Assembly (NCBI GenBank): GCA_001885315.1 | Contig: MLPZ01000013.1 | Coordinates: forward strand, 120,744-184,743 | Reading direction: 5' to 3' | DNA length: 64,000 bases | DNA from: Treponema sp. CETP13 | GTDB taxonomy: Bacteria; Spirochaetota; Spirochaetia; Treponematales; Treponemataceae | In this document: in pieces, positions 19,101-27,709 of the stretch | Layout: every line of letters starts with the position of its first letter | Numbering within the stretch: position 1 is the stretch's first letter | The notes under the pieces: generated by a model | The model's database searches: none | What the model was told of the DNA's origin: nothing | What the model saw: only the letters and a program-made list of their open reading frames with translations | Made by a program: the position numbers and the translations under genes

Positions 19101-20583
19101 CTGTTTCTATAAAAAAGTTTTTACAAGATATTTGCATTTGTAAAAAAGAATCTTCTAAAAAATCAAAACTTCCTGTTAGTGTAATAGTTCCTGGGTCTGA
19201 AATATCAACATACGAATAATCTGTTGCTTCAAAAGAAAAATCTATAGATCCTTTTTGAATAACAATATTTAATTGTATTGCAGTAAGAGATTTTGCTCCA
19301 AAAGTTAATTGAGGAATAAAACATAAAAAACCATTAGAAACGGGAGAAATATAAACATCAGTTGCTAAGGTATTGCCACTGGGGAGAGATATTCGTTCAA
19401 TATTTAATACCCCAAAAGGTAACAAATTTTTAATATCTAAAGATCCAGAATAAGATGCATCACAATATTTAGAATGTACAGCAAGTTTTGAAATGTTTAC
19501 TTGATTTACCGTTCCTTCCAAATCTATATCAGCGTCTATTCCTCCTTTTATTAAAGAATCTGGTAATTTTATATTTCCATCTACTTGATAATCTAAATTT
19601 TTAGAATTTATATTATAGGATAAAGAACACACTCCTGTCATTTCGGTGTTGTAAAAATGTGAAACATTAAAATCTTTTGATTTTTTAAAAGTAACAACTG
19701 ACAAAGGTTGAAAGTCTTTTGCATTTAAGGCAATGTTCATATCAGAAGTTTTAGTATTGTAGGAGCCTGTAATTTCGAATGGTTTACCGTTCTGTATTAG
19801 TTTTAAAGTGACATTAGTATCTGTATGGGTTACATAAAAATCTAATCTTTCAGCACTAAAAAGAGAAGTATCCATATCATAAAATGAAAGTTGTGCGTAA
19901 GATTCTTTAAAAGATGATGAAACACCACCTTGTAACAAATAATTAAAACTAAAAGCGTTTACAGGAAAATTATTTTTTTGAGATAAGGTTAATTTTATTG
20001 CCCCTCTAGAGTCAATTGCCAAAAAACCAGTTGATTCCTGGGTAAAAAGATTCAGTTTTGAAAGTCGTAAAGTAAAACTTATATTTTCATCAGTATAAAC
20101 AAATGCTGAGTTTTTTATTAAAATATTAATAGGAAGTGTAAAATCTGAAGCATTAGAAGTTTCTCTTTCTGAAAATATTTTTATAATTTTTTTACGTACA
20201 GATGAGTTTTCTACTTCATTATAGTTAAAAAACCCACCAGAAATAATTAAATCTCCTAATGCATCAGAAAAATCTCCATCAATCATTTTAAAAATATTCC
20301 AGTTAAGTTTTATAGATTTTATTTCAGCAATTTGTTCATTTGCAGTTTTATCATATAGGACTATACTAGAAAGACGTAATCCTGATATTATAGAGGGAGA
20401 AAGAGATTTATATGAAATAGAAAGACCTGTTTTTTCAGATATAATCGAAATATAATTATTTTCTAGTTTTTGCATCTCTGATTTTGCTTTTGCAATGACT
20501 GGATGAGCAACGAAAAGTAAGGCTGCTAAAATTGAGAAAAGGATTATTATACTGAAAAGAAAAAGGTGTATCTGTTTTTTCAT
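16183..20583 (-). CDS. tamB: TamB/DUF490-family translocation and assembly module protein
   Basis: 1466 residues. A single N-terminal membrane helix (about 7-30) anchors a very long beta-strand-rich periplasmic body, and the C-terminal 350 residues show the DUF490 pattern (VYIPSKTNPLVRGLVGQIKP, GEILYINRTFYIKNGMVNLDG, LLGQAVIGDADSL). Such proteins form a bridge between the inner membrane and BamA-family proteins and are implicated in outer-membrane assembly and phospholipid transport. The gene directly precedes bamA, as in other spirochetes, supporting a BamA-TamB partnership where TamA is absent. The promoter is unclear: TTGTTA lies 33 nt before the ATG and an AATATA-like box just before it. 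Confidence 0.9.
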   Translation of the reverse strand: MKKQIHLFLFSIIILFSILAALLFVAHPVIAKAKSEMQKLENNYISIISEKTGLSISYKSLSPSIISGLRLSSIVLYDKTANEQIAEIKSIKLNWNIFKMIDGDFSDALGDLIISGGFFNYNEVENSSVRKKIIKIFSERETSNASDFTLPINILIKNSAFVYTDENISFTLRLSKLNLFTQESTGFLAIDSRGAIKLTLSQKNNFPVNAFSFNYLLQGGVSSSFKESYAQLSFYDMDTSLFSAERLDFYVTHTDTNVTLKLIQNGKPFEITGSYNTKTSDMNIALNAKDFQPLSVVTFKKSKDFNVSHFYNTEMTGVCSLSYNINSKNLDYQVDGNIKLPDSLIKGGIDADIDLEGTVNQVNISKLAVHSKYCDASYSGSLDIKNLLPFGVLNIERISLPSGNTLATDVYISPVSNGFLCFIPQLTFGAKSLTAIQLNIVIQKGSIDFSFEATDYSYVDISDPGTITLTGSFDFLEDSFLQMQISCKNFFIETALAMAQWSVPKENITLISSLQSIFKDYIFTFDAFISSDLEHITYNAPYFIAANISKENEMMLLSLDGTEERMHLSQFEILFAGQKLDVNFNLDFSDKKETFFSSDISFNSIPYTFSGFYEANKFLSISGNYGFYADVTFTKDAAIAKVNMESLPLNFNDYNFLLELQSQYNYGKNGWLYTINNFTIQEISGKLISNPRLQFAGVLDKYGFTSSSLVYNDSVSTLEGTVGMGWDFSEYVLHSAFLNLDLSEDFSPEKILLSVEANNPKNALIQSDDFFNNLFFNVEGEINEFQFAHVLNGQTSDDTLSFSLNALGSVDMPSVQVNVNRAKITTQGMPVVFSGPILLQDKDISFDECKLSFGTYEAKDLTGQCNLSTMSGKASTLINGQLQPGLPFSTKTFESQMSANFYTVTDDLNDGNNKFVVDVILQKLTGTFFNDRYNVPIHVEKNSEKTLFYISEEKALSGVIYSDGGVHIEATKDSPISFVCDGYMNDQGNYLAFNDIFADGTRFSKILDLKEFTLYSGNVTGFLSVEGKLDAPIINGHLIGTDARATSPICTNETMYADYVDCDIDNSKFSFNNVLLTGEKSKGLVNLFYSIDLETLSSVTQHVTVKSVGSQGFYGHFVVPVGEIEATTTLDLDMDFAPSENTIIGNVNATDIEAVISSFSVDDDNEDTNANNSRTYTDITINIDQKAQVYIPSKTNPLVRGLVGQIKPIHFIMDTGMYTYSLEGEIIVKSGEILYINRTFYIKNGMVNLDGNQDLFDPIISFSAEIPEQDEEGNLVKIILSAEEQRLSNFSPILYSEPSKSNTEIMSLLGQAVIGDADSLGTAVASGFDYILQIGIFRIFENSLRDLFNFDIFSFRTTFLQNAMIDAFDTDDTSSVSFGNYLDGSTVYIGKYIGNTLYADMMLEIVYDEDVANSGSESGLGLEPEIGLELPSPFATIRWSIAPEANSDWNLLVPYTSISLSWKFML

Positions 20584-20631
20584 TATTTATATTTCATAGT
20601 AACAAATTTTTAACAATTTTGGTAGGTAAAA

Positions 20632-21285
20632 ATGATACTTAATAATTTTATAGTTTTAGAAGGAATTGATGGAGCTGGAACTACTACTCAATTAAACTTA
20701 CTTAAAAAACGATTAACTAAAAAAAACGCTTTTTTCACAGCAGAACCTTCTAAAAGTGAAACAGGGAAATTTTTACGTTCTGTCTTGCACGGTGACATAA
20801 AACTGAATCCCAAGACTATTGCTTTTCTATTTGCTACAGATCGAAACGAACATTTATACGGCTCTATAAAAAACGATAATTCAAAAATCTCAAAAGATTG
20901 TGGTATTGTAGAACGATGCAATAATGGACAACTTTGCATCACTGATAGATATTTATTTTCAAGTCTAGCTTATCAAAGTATCGAATGTGGCAAAGAACTA
21001 CCAAGAAAACTAAATTCTGATTTTCCTCTACCTCAAATTGTTTTTTATTTTATATTGCCTCCTTCTGAATCTTTAAACCGCATAAAAGATCGTGGAGTTA
21101 CAGAAATATACGAAAAACTTGAATTTCTTGAAAAAACAGCCAAAGAATATGAAAAAATATTTTATGAATATGAAAAATTAGATTCTAAGATGAAAATAGT
21201 TAGAATAGATGCAACTCAAGAAGTAGACAAAATTGAAAAAATAATATGGCGCGAGCTTTCTCTTTTGCCGATACTGAAAGAGTGA
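20632..21285 (+). CDS. tmk: Thymidylate kinase
   Basis: 217 residues. It phosphorylates dTMP to dTDP. The P-loop reads GIDGAGTTTQ; EPSKSETGKFLR is the substrate motif, DRYLFSSLAYQ carries the DRY motif, and a lid region lies near 150-165 (RIKDRGVTEIYE). Length is normal. It diverges from tamB across 48 bp. GGTAGG about 5 nt before the ATG serves as ribosome site. Its stop overlaps the GTG start of the next gene (GTGA at 21282-21285). Confidence 0.93.
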   Translation: MILNNFIVLEGIDGAGTTTQLNLLKKRLTKKNAFFTAEPSKSETGKFLRSVLHGDIKLNPKTIAFLFATDRNEHLYGSIKNDNSKISKDCGIVERCNNGQLCITDRYLFSSLAYQSIECGKELPRKLNSDFPLPQIVFYFILPPSESLNRIKDRGVTEIYEKLEFLEKTAKEYEKIFYEYEKLDSKMKIVRIDATQEVDKIEKIIWRELSLLPILKE

Positions 21286-21881
21286 AACGTTTTATTCTGA
21301 CATTCTTAATTATACTTATTTCTCTTCCAGGCTTTTCTTGGGCAATTAAATACAAAGAAGAGTATTATAATCTCTATCATATCCATTATCAACAATATCC
21401 ATCGGATGTAATAGAAAATATTTATTGGCTAGAAAGATCTATAGCTGCTGATTTTTGTAATCCTCAATTTGCGCTTGCTCACATAGATAACAAAGATGAG
21501 TGGGAAAAATATCGTTATCTGTTTATGATGCATGTAAATCTAAAATTAGCAGAACAACATCTAAGACTAGGTCGAACTTGGGACAAAAATGTCGCATATT
21601 TCTATGATGCTCCGTGGAAAGACGAATACCTAAGGAATCTAAATACAGCTGAAAGTTGCTATCAAGCAGGATTATATTATTGGACTGAAGCTAAAACATG
21701 GGCACAAAAAGCAAATCAAGACAAATTTAATTTTTTATATTTGACAGATATCCAAAACTGGGAAGATGAATGCTTCCGCATTGATTCAGGTGATTTAGAC
21801 TATGAAAAAACTATCAATCGAGAATTGTCACGTTTAAGCACAGTTCAAGATGATTTAAATAAAATGGATTCTAACTACTAA
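21282..21881 (+). CDS. Exported protein of unknown function, coupled to tmk
   Basis: 199 residues from the GTG at 21282, chosen because it gives a clean signal peptide (VKRFILTFLIILISLPGFSWA) and a GTGA overlap with the tmk stop. An upstream ATG at 21246 would add 12 residues ahead of that signal. The mature part is rich in Tyr, Trp, Asn and Glu and looks mostly helical, with several segments such as LNTAESCYQAGLYYWTEAKTW that resemble TPR-like helices. I do not recognise the family. The overlap suggests it is made together with Tmk, though one is cytoplasmic and the other exported. A gene of unknown function next to tmk may be conserved in treponemes. Confidence 0.75.
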   Translation: MKRFILTFLIILISLPGFSWAIKYKEEYYNLYHIHYQQYPSDVIENIYWLERSIAADFCNPQFALAHIDNKDEWEKYRYLFMMHVNLKLAEQHLRLGRTWDKNVAYFYDAPWKDEYLRNLNTAESCYQAGLYYWTEAKTWAQKANQDKFNFLYLTDIQNWEDECFRIDSGDLDYEKTINRELSRLSTVQDDLNKMDSNY

Positions 21882-21899
21882 ATTTTTTTTGCTTTTTTA

Positions 21900-21928
21900 T
21901 TGCATAGAAATTCAAAAATCAGTAAACT
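21900..21928 (+). promoter_or_regulatory. Promoter of aroB (near-leaderless)
   Basis: TTGCAT (21900-21905), 17 bp, TAAACT (21923-21928), then 9 nt to the ATG at 21938. No Shine-Dalgarno sequence is seen between them. Confidence 0.5.
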
Positions 21929-21937
21929 AGCAAAATT

Positions 21938-23077
21938 ATGAATGAAGATAAGCTAGAATTATATTATGAATCTATTAACCCTGGAACTAATAAAACTGAT
22001 ATTGTTTTCTTTAAAAACATCGATTTACTTCTAAAAGCTTTTTTTGCTAATACAGTGATTCAAGGTATTGATGGAAAACCTGTTATTATACAAAACAAAA
22101 AACAACGCAGAGTGTTTGTAACAGACACAAATGTTGCAAAAATTCCTCAAGTAAATGACTTCCTAAAAACCATAGATCTTACTGAACATAGTGTTATTAC
22201 TTTACCGGCTGGAGAACAACATAAAACAATAGAAAATGTATTACTAATCGTAAAGAAAGCTCTTGAAGACGGCCATATGCGTAACAGCATTTTTACCGGA
22301 ATTGGAGGAGGCGTTATTTGTGATATGACAGCTTTTGCAGCCTCTATTTTTAAACGCGGAGCAAAACTTGAATTGGTACCTACTACACTTTTGGCAATGG
22401 TTGACGCAGCTATTGGCGGGAAAACAGGATGTGATTTTGATGAATGGAAAAATATGCTAGGAACTTTTTTCCCAGCACAAAAATTATACGATTGCCCAGA
22501 TTTCATTCAAAATCTTCCAGAAGAAGAGTATCGATCTGGATTGGGTGAAGTGGTAAAAACCGGGATGCTTTACGCACCAAAACTGTTTCAAATTATGTGT
22601 AATGAAAAAAAGAAGATCTTATCACGGGACTCAGAAATAGTTTATGAAATAATCAAACGCTGTAGTCTTGCAAAATCTAGTATTGTTCAACATGATCTTA
22701 TGGAAAAAGGGCTTCGTATGGAATTAAACTTAGGTCATACTTTTGGGCATGCATATGAAAGCCTTTGTGGTTTAGGAAAAATTCCTCATGGAGATGCTGT
22801 TGCATGGGGATTAAGTCGTTCCATTGAATTATCGATGCTTCTTGGATACTGCCAACAAGATTATAAAGATGATGTATTTGCATGCTTAAAAAATTATGGA
22901 TGGTCAACAGATCCTATTCCTCCTGGATTAAATAAAAACTCAGCAGATGATCTGATAAAAATAATGCATAAAGATAAAAAAAACAGTGGTACAAAAATTC
23001 GTTGTATTTTACAAAAAGAACTCAATATGACTGTTATAGAAGAAATTTCAGACAGCGATATTAAAAAAGTACTATAA
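21938..23077 (+). CDS. aroB: 3-dehydroquinate synthase
   Basis: 379 residues. It converts DAHP to 3-dehydroquinate, the second step of the shikimate pathway, using NAD and a divalent metal. Motifs: GIGGGVICDMTAFAAS (NAD site), VPTTLLAMVDAAIGGKTGCD, GLGEVVKTGML, and NLGHTFGHAYE with the metal-binding histidines. A short N-terminal extension precedes the usual start of the fold. It converges on rmuC with only two bases between stop codons and no terminator. No other aromatic-pathway gene is adjacent. A TrpR-type regulator lies 11 kb away. Confidence 0.95.
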   Translation: MNEDKLELYYESINPGTNKTDIVFFKNIDLLLKAFFANTVIQGIDGKPVIIQNKKQRRVFVTDTNVAKIPQVNDFLKTIDLTEHSVITLPAGEQHKTIENVLLIVKKALEDGHMRNSIFTGIGGGVICDMTAFAASIFKRGAKLELVPTTLLAMVDAAIGGKTGCDFDEWKNMLGTFFPAQKLYDCPDFIQNLPEEEYRSGLGEVVKTGMLYAPKLFQIMCNEKKKILSRDSEIVYEIIKRCSLAKSSIVQHDLMEKGLRMELNLGHTFGHAYESLCGLGKIPHGDAVAWGLSRSIELSMLLGYCQQDYKDDVFACLKNYGWSTDPIPPGLNKNSADDLIKIMHKDKKNSGTKIRCILQKELNMTVIEEISDSDIKKVL

Positions 23078-23079
23078 AA

Positions 23080-23952
23080 TTACAATTTCGATATCTTTTG
23101 CAATTTTCGTTCAATTGAACCAGAAAGCTTGGAAGCCTTTTCTATTTCAGAAGAAGCGCTTTCAAGTTTTTTTTGTGCTAAGTCTAAAGAAATCGTAAAC
23201 CGATTAAAACTCGTTTCAATTTCCCCAAGAAATTTCCAAATATCACTAGAGCGTTTTTCTACTGCAAGTGTATGAAATCCAAGTTGCAAACTATTAATAA
23301 AAGCCGAAATGGTAGTCGGACCACAAATTGTAACCTTATATTCATGAATAATATGTTCAAAAAGGCCAGGAATTCCTAAAATTTCTGAATACAAACTTTC
23401 AAAAGGCACAAAAAGTATTGCAAAATCTGTCGTATAAGGTGGGTCTATATATTTTTGAGCTATGTCTTTAGCAAAAGATCGAATTTTTCTTACAAGTTCT
23501 TTTTGACATGCAAGGACTAAATCTGGATTTTCTTTTTCGTAAGCAAGAATCAATCGCTCATAATCTTTTGTTGGAAATTTTGAATCGATAGGTAACCATA
23601 TATTTTTAATTTGATTATTTTTAGAGGGTATCTTTATAGCAAATTCAACTAGAGCATCGCTATTATGCTTTGTTTTAACGTTTTTTGCATATTGACCACT
23701 TACAAGTATGTCATCAAGCAAACTTTGTAATTGAATTTCACCAAAAACACCTTTTGTTTTAACATTTGCCATAACATTTTTAAGTGAACTTACATCTGTA
23801 GATAATGATAGCAATGTACTATCCATAAAACCTGAATTATGTGAGTTTTTGTAAAGTAATATAACAACTAAAATTGTTTGAAGCAAAACAAGAAAGGCTA
23901 AAATTACTATAGCTGCAACGACAATCAGGTTGTTTGACATAAATTGATTCAT
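23080..23952 (-). CDS. rmuC: RmuC-family DNA recombination protein, short form
   Basis: 290 residues. RmuC limits certain DNA rearrangements and carries a PD-(D/E)XK-like fold. An N-terminal membrane helix (about 9-33) is followed by KGVFGEIQLQSLLDDIL, VEFAIKIP, WLPIDSKFPTKDYERL, FAILFVPFESLYSEIL and ICGPTTISAFINSLQLGF, all family signatures; DSKFP is the predicted active-site strand. Most RmuC proteins exceed 400 residues because of a long coiled coil between the membrane helix and the nuclease; that segment is nearly absent here. It follows the patatin gene by 15 nt and is probably co-transcribed. Confidence 0.9.
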   Translation of the reverse strand: MNQFMSNNLIVVAAIVILAFLVLLQTILVVILLYKNSHNSGFMDSTLLSLSTDVSSLKNVMANVKTKGVFGEIQLQSLLDDILVSGQYAKNVKTKHNSDALVEFAIKIPSKNNQIKNIWLPIDSKFPTKDYERLILAYEKENPDLVLACQKELVRKIRSFAKDIAQKYIDPPYTTDFAILFVPFESLYSEILGIPGLFEHIIHEYKVTICGPTTISAFINSLQLGFHTLAVEKRSSDIWKFLGEIETSFNRFTISLDLAQKKLESASSEIEKASKLSGSIERKLQKISKL

Positions 23953-23967
23953 TAAAAGTCCATTGTT

Positions 23968-24870
23968 TTACACAGTCATCTTATGAGCTGGTTCTAATGT
24001 TTTATTTTTAAAAACAGAAGGAATAAAGGTTTTTATACGAGCAATTTGAGCATAAAAATCTGAAATTCCAAGCTTATATAAAGAATCAATGGAATCACCA
24101 GCATCAGAAAAAGTATTTACATCTAGCTTTTCTGATGGTCGAATAATAATTACCTTCCCTTCTTGCTCAAGTTTTTCTGCAAGGCGTAACTCTTTCATAT
24201 ACATGATATGACGCACATCTATATCTTTAACAATTTTTGGAAATTTTTTTAATATTCGTTTATAGATTCTATGATGTTTTTCGGGTTGCTTTATATATCC
24301 TTTTGCACGTGATAAAATTACTACCATTTTATCACATCCATCCTCTAGAGCTTTCTGAACAGGAATTGAATCACTAACTCCACCATCAAAATACAATTTT
24401 CCGTCAATTTCTTCGGGTTTACAAAACACAGGAACTGCTGATGATGCCATTAGAGCATTGTATTTATTATGTTCCATTTGATTTTTATCAATATATACAG
24501 GCTTTCCTGTTTGTGCATCTGTAGTAACAATTTTAAAGGTTGTAGGATTATTTTTAAAATATTCATAATCTACAGGATCTTTGCCCCCCTCATTTGATAG
24601 GGTGCCATAAATATAATGCAAATTAAAAACAGACCCGTTTTTTAAGAAACATTTCAATCCCATATAATTATTATCTGTCGAATGGTATCTGTAGAATCTA
24701 TAATTTCTTCTATATTGCCCTGCTACAAAACTTGTTAAATTTGCTGCTCCAGCAGAAACACCTATATTATAGTCAAATGATATTCCTTCTTCGAGCATAG
24801 CATCTAATACACCTGCACTATAGGCTCCTTTTTGGCCACCACCTTCTACAATTAATCCTGTTTTAATCAT
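23968..24870 (-). CDS. Patatin-like phospholipase
   Basis: 300 residues from the ATG at 24870. The frame extends to 24909, but ATGACA, 17 bp, CATACT and 7 nt precede 24870 exactly, so the shorter leaderless form was chosen. All patatin features are present: oxyanion hole GGGQKG (10-15), nucleophile S39 in GVSAG, and D162 in DGG of the Ser-Asp dyad. The C-terminal part (KHHRIYKRILKKFPK, DVRHIMYMKELRLAEKLE) resembles the bacterial YjjU/RssA-like patatins that hydrolyse acyl lipids. No signal peptide, so it is probably cytoplasmic. rmuC follows on the same strand. Confidence 0.9.
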   Translation of the reverse strand: MIKTGLIVEGGGQKGAYSAGVLDAMLEEGISFDYNIGVSAGAANLTSFVAGQYRRNYRFYRYHSTDNNYMGLKCFLKNGSVFNLHYIYGTLSNEGGKDPVDYEYFKNNPTTFKIVTTDAQTGKPVYIDKNQMEHNKYNALMASSAVPVFCKPEEIDGKLYFDGGVSDSIPVQKALEDGCDKMVVILSRAKGYIKQPEKHHRIYKRILKKFPKIVKDIDVRHIMYMKELRLAEKLEQEGKVIIIRPSEKLDVNTFSDAGDSIDSLYKLGISDFYAQIARIKTFIPSVFKNKTLEPAHKMTV

Positions 24871-24877
24871 GACAATA

Positions 24878-24906
24878 AGTATGACACTATTTACTTTTTT
24901 TGTCAT
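24878..24906 (-). promoter_or_regulatory. Promoter of the patatin gene (leaderless type)
   Basis: On the minus strand ATGACA (24901-24906), 17 bp, CATACT (24878-24883), then 7 nt to the ATG at 24870. It overlaps the opposing promoter of the cysteine desulfurase gene. Confidence 0.5.
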
Positions 24907-24916
24907 CACATATACT
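24888..24916 (+). promoter_or_regulatory. Promoter of the cysteine desulfurase gene (leaderless type)
   Basis: TATACT (24911-24916) lies 8 nt before the ATG at 24925, and a second TATAAT overlaps it at 24916-24921. The -35 box at 17 bp (TATTTA) is weak. There is no ribosome site. Confidence 0.4.
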
Positions 24917-24924
24917 ATAATTTT

Positions 24925-26121
24925 ATGAATTTCGAGACATATTTTGATTGGGCTGCTACAGCTCCTATAGATGACGATATCTTAAATAAATCTTTAAATA
25001 TTGCAATTGACTTTGGCGGTAATCCTTCTAGTGTTCATGCTGAAGGAGTAAAAGCAAAACAAAAATTAGACGAAATACGTAAATCTTGCGCTATTTCTCT
25101 GGGTGTAAAAGCAGAACAAATTTATTTTACTAGTGGAGGAACAGAAAGCGACTATTTACCTCTCCTATCACTAATGCAAGGACCGGTTCGAGGAAACATT
25201 CTCGTAAGTTCTATTGAGCATGATGCTATCGCAGCTCAAGCACAAATGATGAAACACTGTGGATTTTCAGTTACAGAAATCCCATGCACCAAAGAAGGAA
25301 TAATAACCCCAAAAGCTGTAATAGATAAAATTCAAGATGACACTCAATTTATAAGTGTCATGGCTGTAAACAACGAAACAGGAGCAATCCAACCTATTTA
25401 TGAAATCTCAGATGCCATTTCTGCCCATTGTGCTGGTAAACGACGTCCTCGATTTCACGTTGATGCAGTGCAAGCAATAGGGAAAATACCCCTTAATTTA
25501 GCATATAAAGGCATTGATTCTCTGGCAATTAGTGCCCATAAAATTAGAGGTCCTCGTGGAGTTGGTATTTTATACATGGAAAAACGTACAGAACCCTTTT
25601 TGCGGGCTGGAGGACAAGAAGAAGGAATAAGAAGTGGAACAGAAAATATTATGGGAACTTGGGCTCTATCAAAAGTTCTCGAAAAATATGTTTCACAAGC
25701 CACTAAATCTATTGCTTCTAAAACCGAGGAAAATGATTTTATGTCATTATTCAATAATCAAGTAGAACAAACAGCAGACTTAATTAACAAATTAAAAACT
25801 ATAAAAGGGTGTCAAATAATACCAAAAAATAGAGGAAAGAATCCTAAAAGCAAAAAATACTCACCGTGGATACTCCAAGTAAGTTTTGCGAACATACCCG
25901 GACAAGTTATGGTAAGAGCCTTAAGTGAAAAAGGATTTTATATTTCTACCGGTTCAGCTTGTTCAAGTCGAAAAAATAATCGGCCAGTCCTTTTGGCAAT
26001 GGGAATCGATAAAGAAACAGCCACAAATGCAGTTCGAATATCTTTTGGAAATACCAGTACAAAAAAAGGCATAAATGCACTATTTGAAGCTATTAAGGAA
26101 ATAGCAAATTTTTTTAACTAA
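24925..26121 (+). CDS. Cysteine desulfurase, NifS/IscS family
   Basis: 398 residues. A PLP enzyme that takes sulfur from cysteine for Fe-S clusters or thio-tRNA. FDWAATAPIDDDIL, GGNPSSVHAEG and TSGGTESD are family motifs; the PLP lysine is K206 in SAHKIRGPRG and the persulfide cysteine is C346 in STGSACSSR. HVDAVQAIG carries the conserved His/Asp/Gln. No iscU, sufU or mnmA lies next to it, so its acceptor cannot be told; the long loop before GSACSS suggests an IscS-like (group I) enzyme. Its stop overlaps the stop of the convergent ABC gene by 8 bp. Confidence 0.92.
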   Translation: MNFETYFDWAATAPIDDDILNKSLNIAIDFGGNPSSVHAEGVKAKQKLDEIRKSCAISLGVKAEQIYFTSGGTESDYLPLLSLMQGPVRGNILVSSIEHDAIAAQAQMMKHCGFSVTEIPCTKEGIITPKAVIDKIQDDTQFISVMAVNNETGAIQPIYEISDAISAHCAGKRRPRFHVDAVQAIGKIPLNLAYKGIDSLAISAHKIRGPRGVGILYMEKRTEPFLRAGGQEEGIRSGTENIMGTWALSKVLEKYVSQATKSIASKTEENDFMSLFNNQVEQTADLINKLKTIKGCQIIPKNRGKNPKSKKYSPWILQVSFANIPGQVMVRALSEKGFYISTGSACSSRKNNRPVLLAMGIDKETATNAVRISFGNTSTKKGINALFEAIKEIANFFN

Positions 26122-27691
26122 GAAAAACTTTTTCTATCTTTTGTTCTAAAGTGACAAGCCTAGAAGCTGTTTCTTTTGTATTATCACCTCTTTTTGCAAC
26201 AGGTTCATCTAACTTAATTTGTAGAGGGGTCTGATCTAACACAAGTATTCTATCTGCTAAACTTATTGCCTCATGAATATCATGAGTAACCATAACAACA
26301 GTTTTAGGCTCATCTTTTAATAAACTCTTAAATAGCTTTCCAAGATGTAATTTAAGTCTGATATCCTGAGATTGAAAAGCCTCATCCATTAAAAGAATGT
26401 TTGATGGATATGCAAATGCTCGAGCCAAAGAGGCACGTTGCTTTTCTCCACCCGATAGTTCTTCTACATTAGAAAACACTTTTGATTCAAGTCCCACTCT
26501 TCCCAAATAATGTAATGCACGCATACGCGCATTTTTTTGATTCATTACATTTAACAAAGGCAATTCTATATTTTGTAAGATGCTCCTAGAAGGCAATAAT
26601 CGAGGTTCTTGAAAAAGATATGAAATTGTAGTCTTTATTTCTTTTTTCATATTATTTTTTATAATAACTTTACCAGAATCTGGTTTTAATAAATTTACGA
26701 TGCAATCAAATAAAGTAGTCTTTCCTGCCCCAGATGGAGCAATGAGAGCGGTTACTGTGTTTGGTTCAAAAGTAACAGAAAAATTTTTATATAAAGGTTT
26801 ACTTCCCCGAACAATTGAAAGATTATAAACCGAAATACCTGTAGAAACAGTATTAGTAGAGGAAACAAAAATGTGATCTTTTTTAGATTCACTATGCTGA
26901 AAAGAAAAGGCTTGAGATTCCGTTTGCACTCTATATACTGTAATTCTTTTTAAGGGAATTGAAAGAAGGTTTTCCAAAAAAAAACTACACAACACAATTG
27001 ATAAAGTCCAAGCAAAAACACTTGCAGTTTCAATTTGAACTTTTCCTTGATACAATGCAGCTCCAACAGAAATTTTAGGGAGTGCAATTATTTCTGAAGC
27101 AACAACCACTTTCCATGTTAAAGAAAAAGAAGTAAGTACTGCATTTTGTATATATTGCATAATAGATGGCAAATACAAAGAATGGAATTTCTGTTTTTTA
27201 GTAAAATTATATATAGAACACATGTCAACAAGATTTTTATCTATGTTTTGGATACCAGATATTACTCCTCCAGTCATAAGCGGTAATGTCATAAGAACCC
27301 CAATAAAAACAGGTACAAAATTTGTACTAAACCAAAAGATAGCCATTAAAATAAACGACACAACTGGAGTTGCTTTTATAATACTCATTGGAAAAGATAA
27401 AAATTGATTAAACCTATGATATTTCCCAGCTCCAATCCCTAAAAGGCTCGATAAGCAAAAAGAAATAACAAAAGAGAAAATAACTCGAAAAGTTGTTACC
27501 CCTAATAAGTGCCAAAATGTGAGCGTTTTAATAAGTTGAAAAAATTTAGAAAGAACTTCTTGTGGGTAAGGAAGAATAAGAGAAGTCCCCACCCGTTTAG
27601 CTTCAAATAACCAAGAAACTAATAGAACAATACAGGGCAAAACAATTGAGAATAATAAATTTATAACAAATAATTTTTTTTTGTTTTGCAC
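26114..27691 (-). CDS. ABC importer, fused permease and ATPase, NitT/TauT/SsuBC type
   Basis: 525 residues. The first 250 form a permease of the SsuC/TauC type with about six membrane helices and the EAA-like loop near 150-180 (NIDKNLVDMCSIYNF...LYLPSIMQYI). After a linker (about 255-285) a complete ATPase follows: Walker A PSGAGKTT at 319-326, Q-loop Q361, signature LSGGEKQ at 412-418, Walker B with D436/E437, H-loop H470. In most relatives these are two genes. A dimer would give the full two-permease, two-ATPase complex. The binding protein gene lies 18 nt upstream. The start is a GTG without a clear ribosome site. Confidence 0.9.
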   Translation of the reverse strand: MQNKKKLFVINLLFSIVLPCIVLLVSWLFEAKRVGTSLILPYPQEVLSKFFQLIKTLTFWHLLGVTTFRVIFSFVISFCLSSLLGIGAGKYHRFNQFLSFPMSIIKATPVVSFILMAIFWFSTNFVPVFIGVLMTLPLMTGGVISGIQNIDKNLVDMCSIYNFTKKQKFHSLYLPSIMQYIQNAVLTSFSLTWKVVVASEIIALPKISVGAALYQGKVQIETASVFAWTLSIVLCSFFLENLLSIPLKRITVYRVQTESQAFSFQHSESKKDHIFVSSTNTVSTGISVYNLSIVRGSKPLYKNFSVTFEPNTVTALIAPSGAGKTTLFDCIVNLLKPDSGKVIIKNNMKKEIKTTISYLFQEPRLLPSRSILQNIELPLLNVMNQKNARMRALHYLGRVGLESKVFSNVEELSGGEKQRASLARAFAYPSNILLMDEAFQSQDIRLKLHLGKLFKSLLKDEPKTVVMVTHDIHEAISLADRILVLDQTPLQIKLDEPVAKRGDNTKETASRLVTLEQKIEKVFLS

Positions 27692-27709
27692 TATATTTAC
27701 ATAGAAGTA

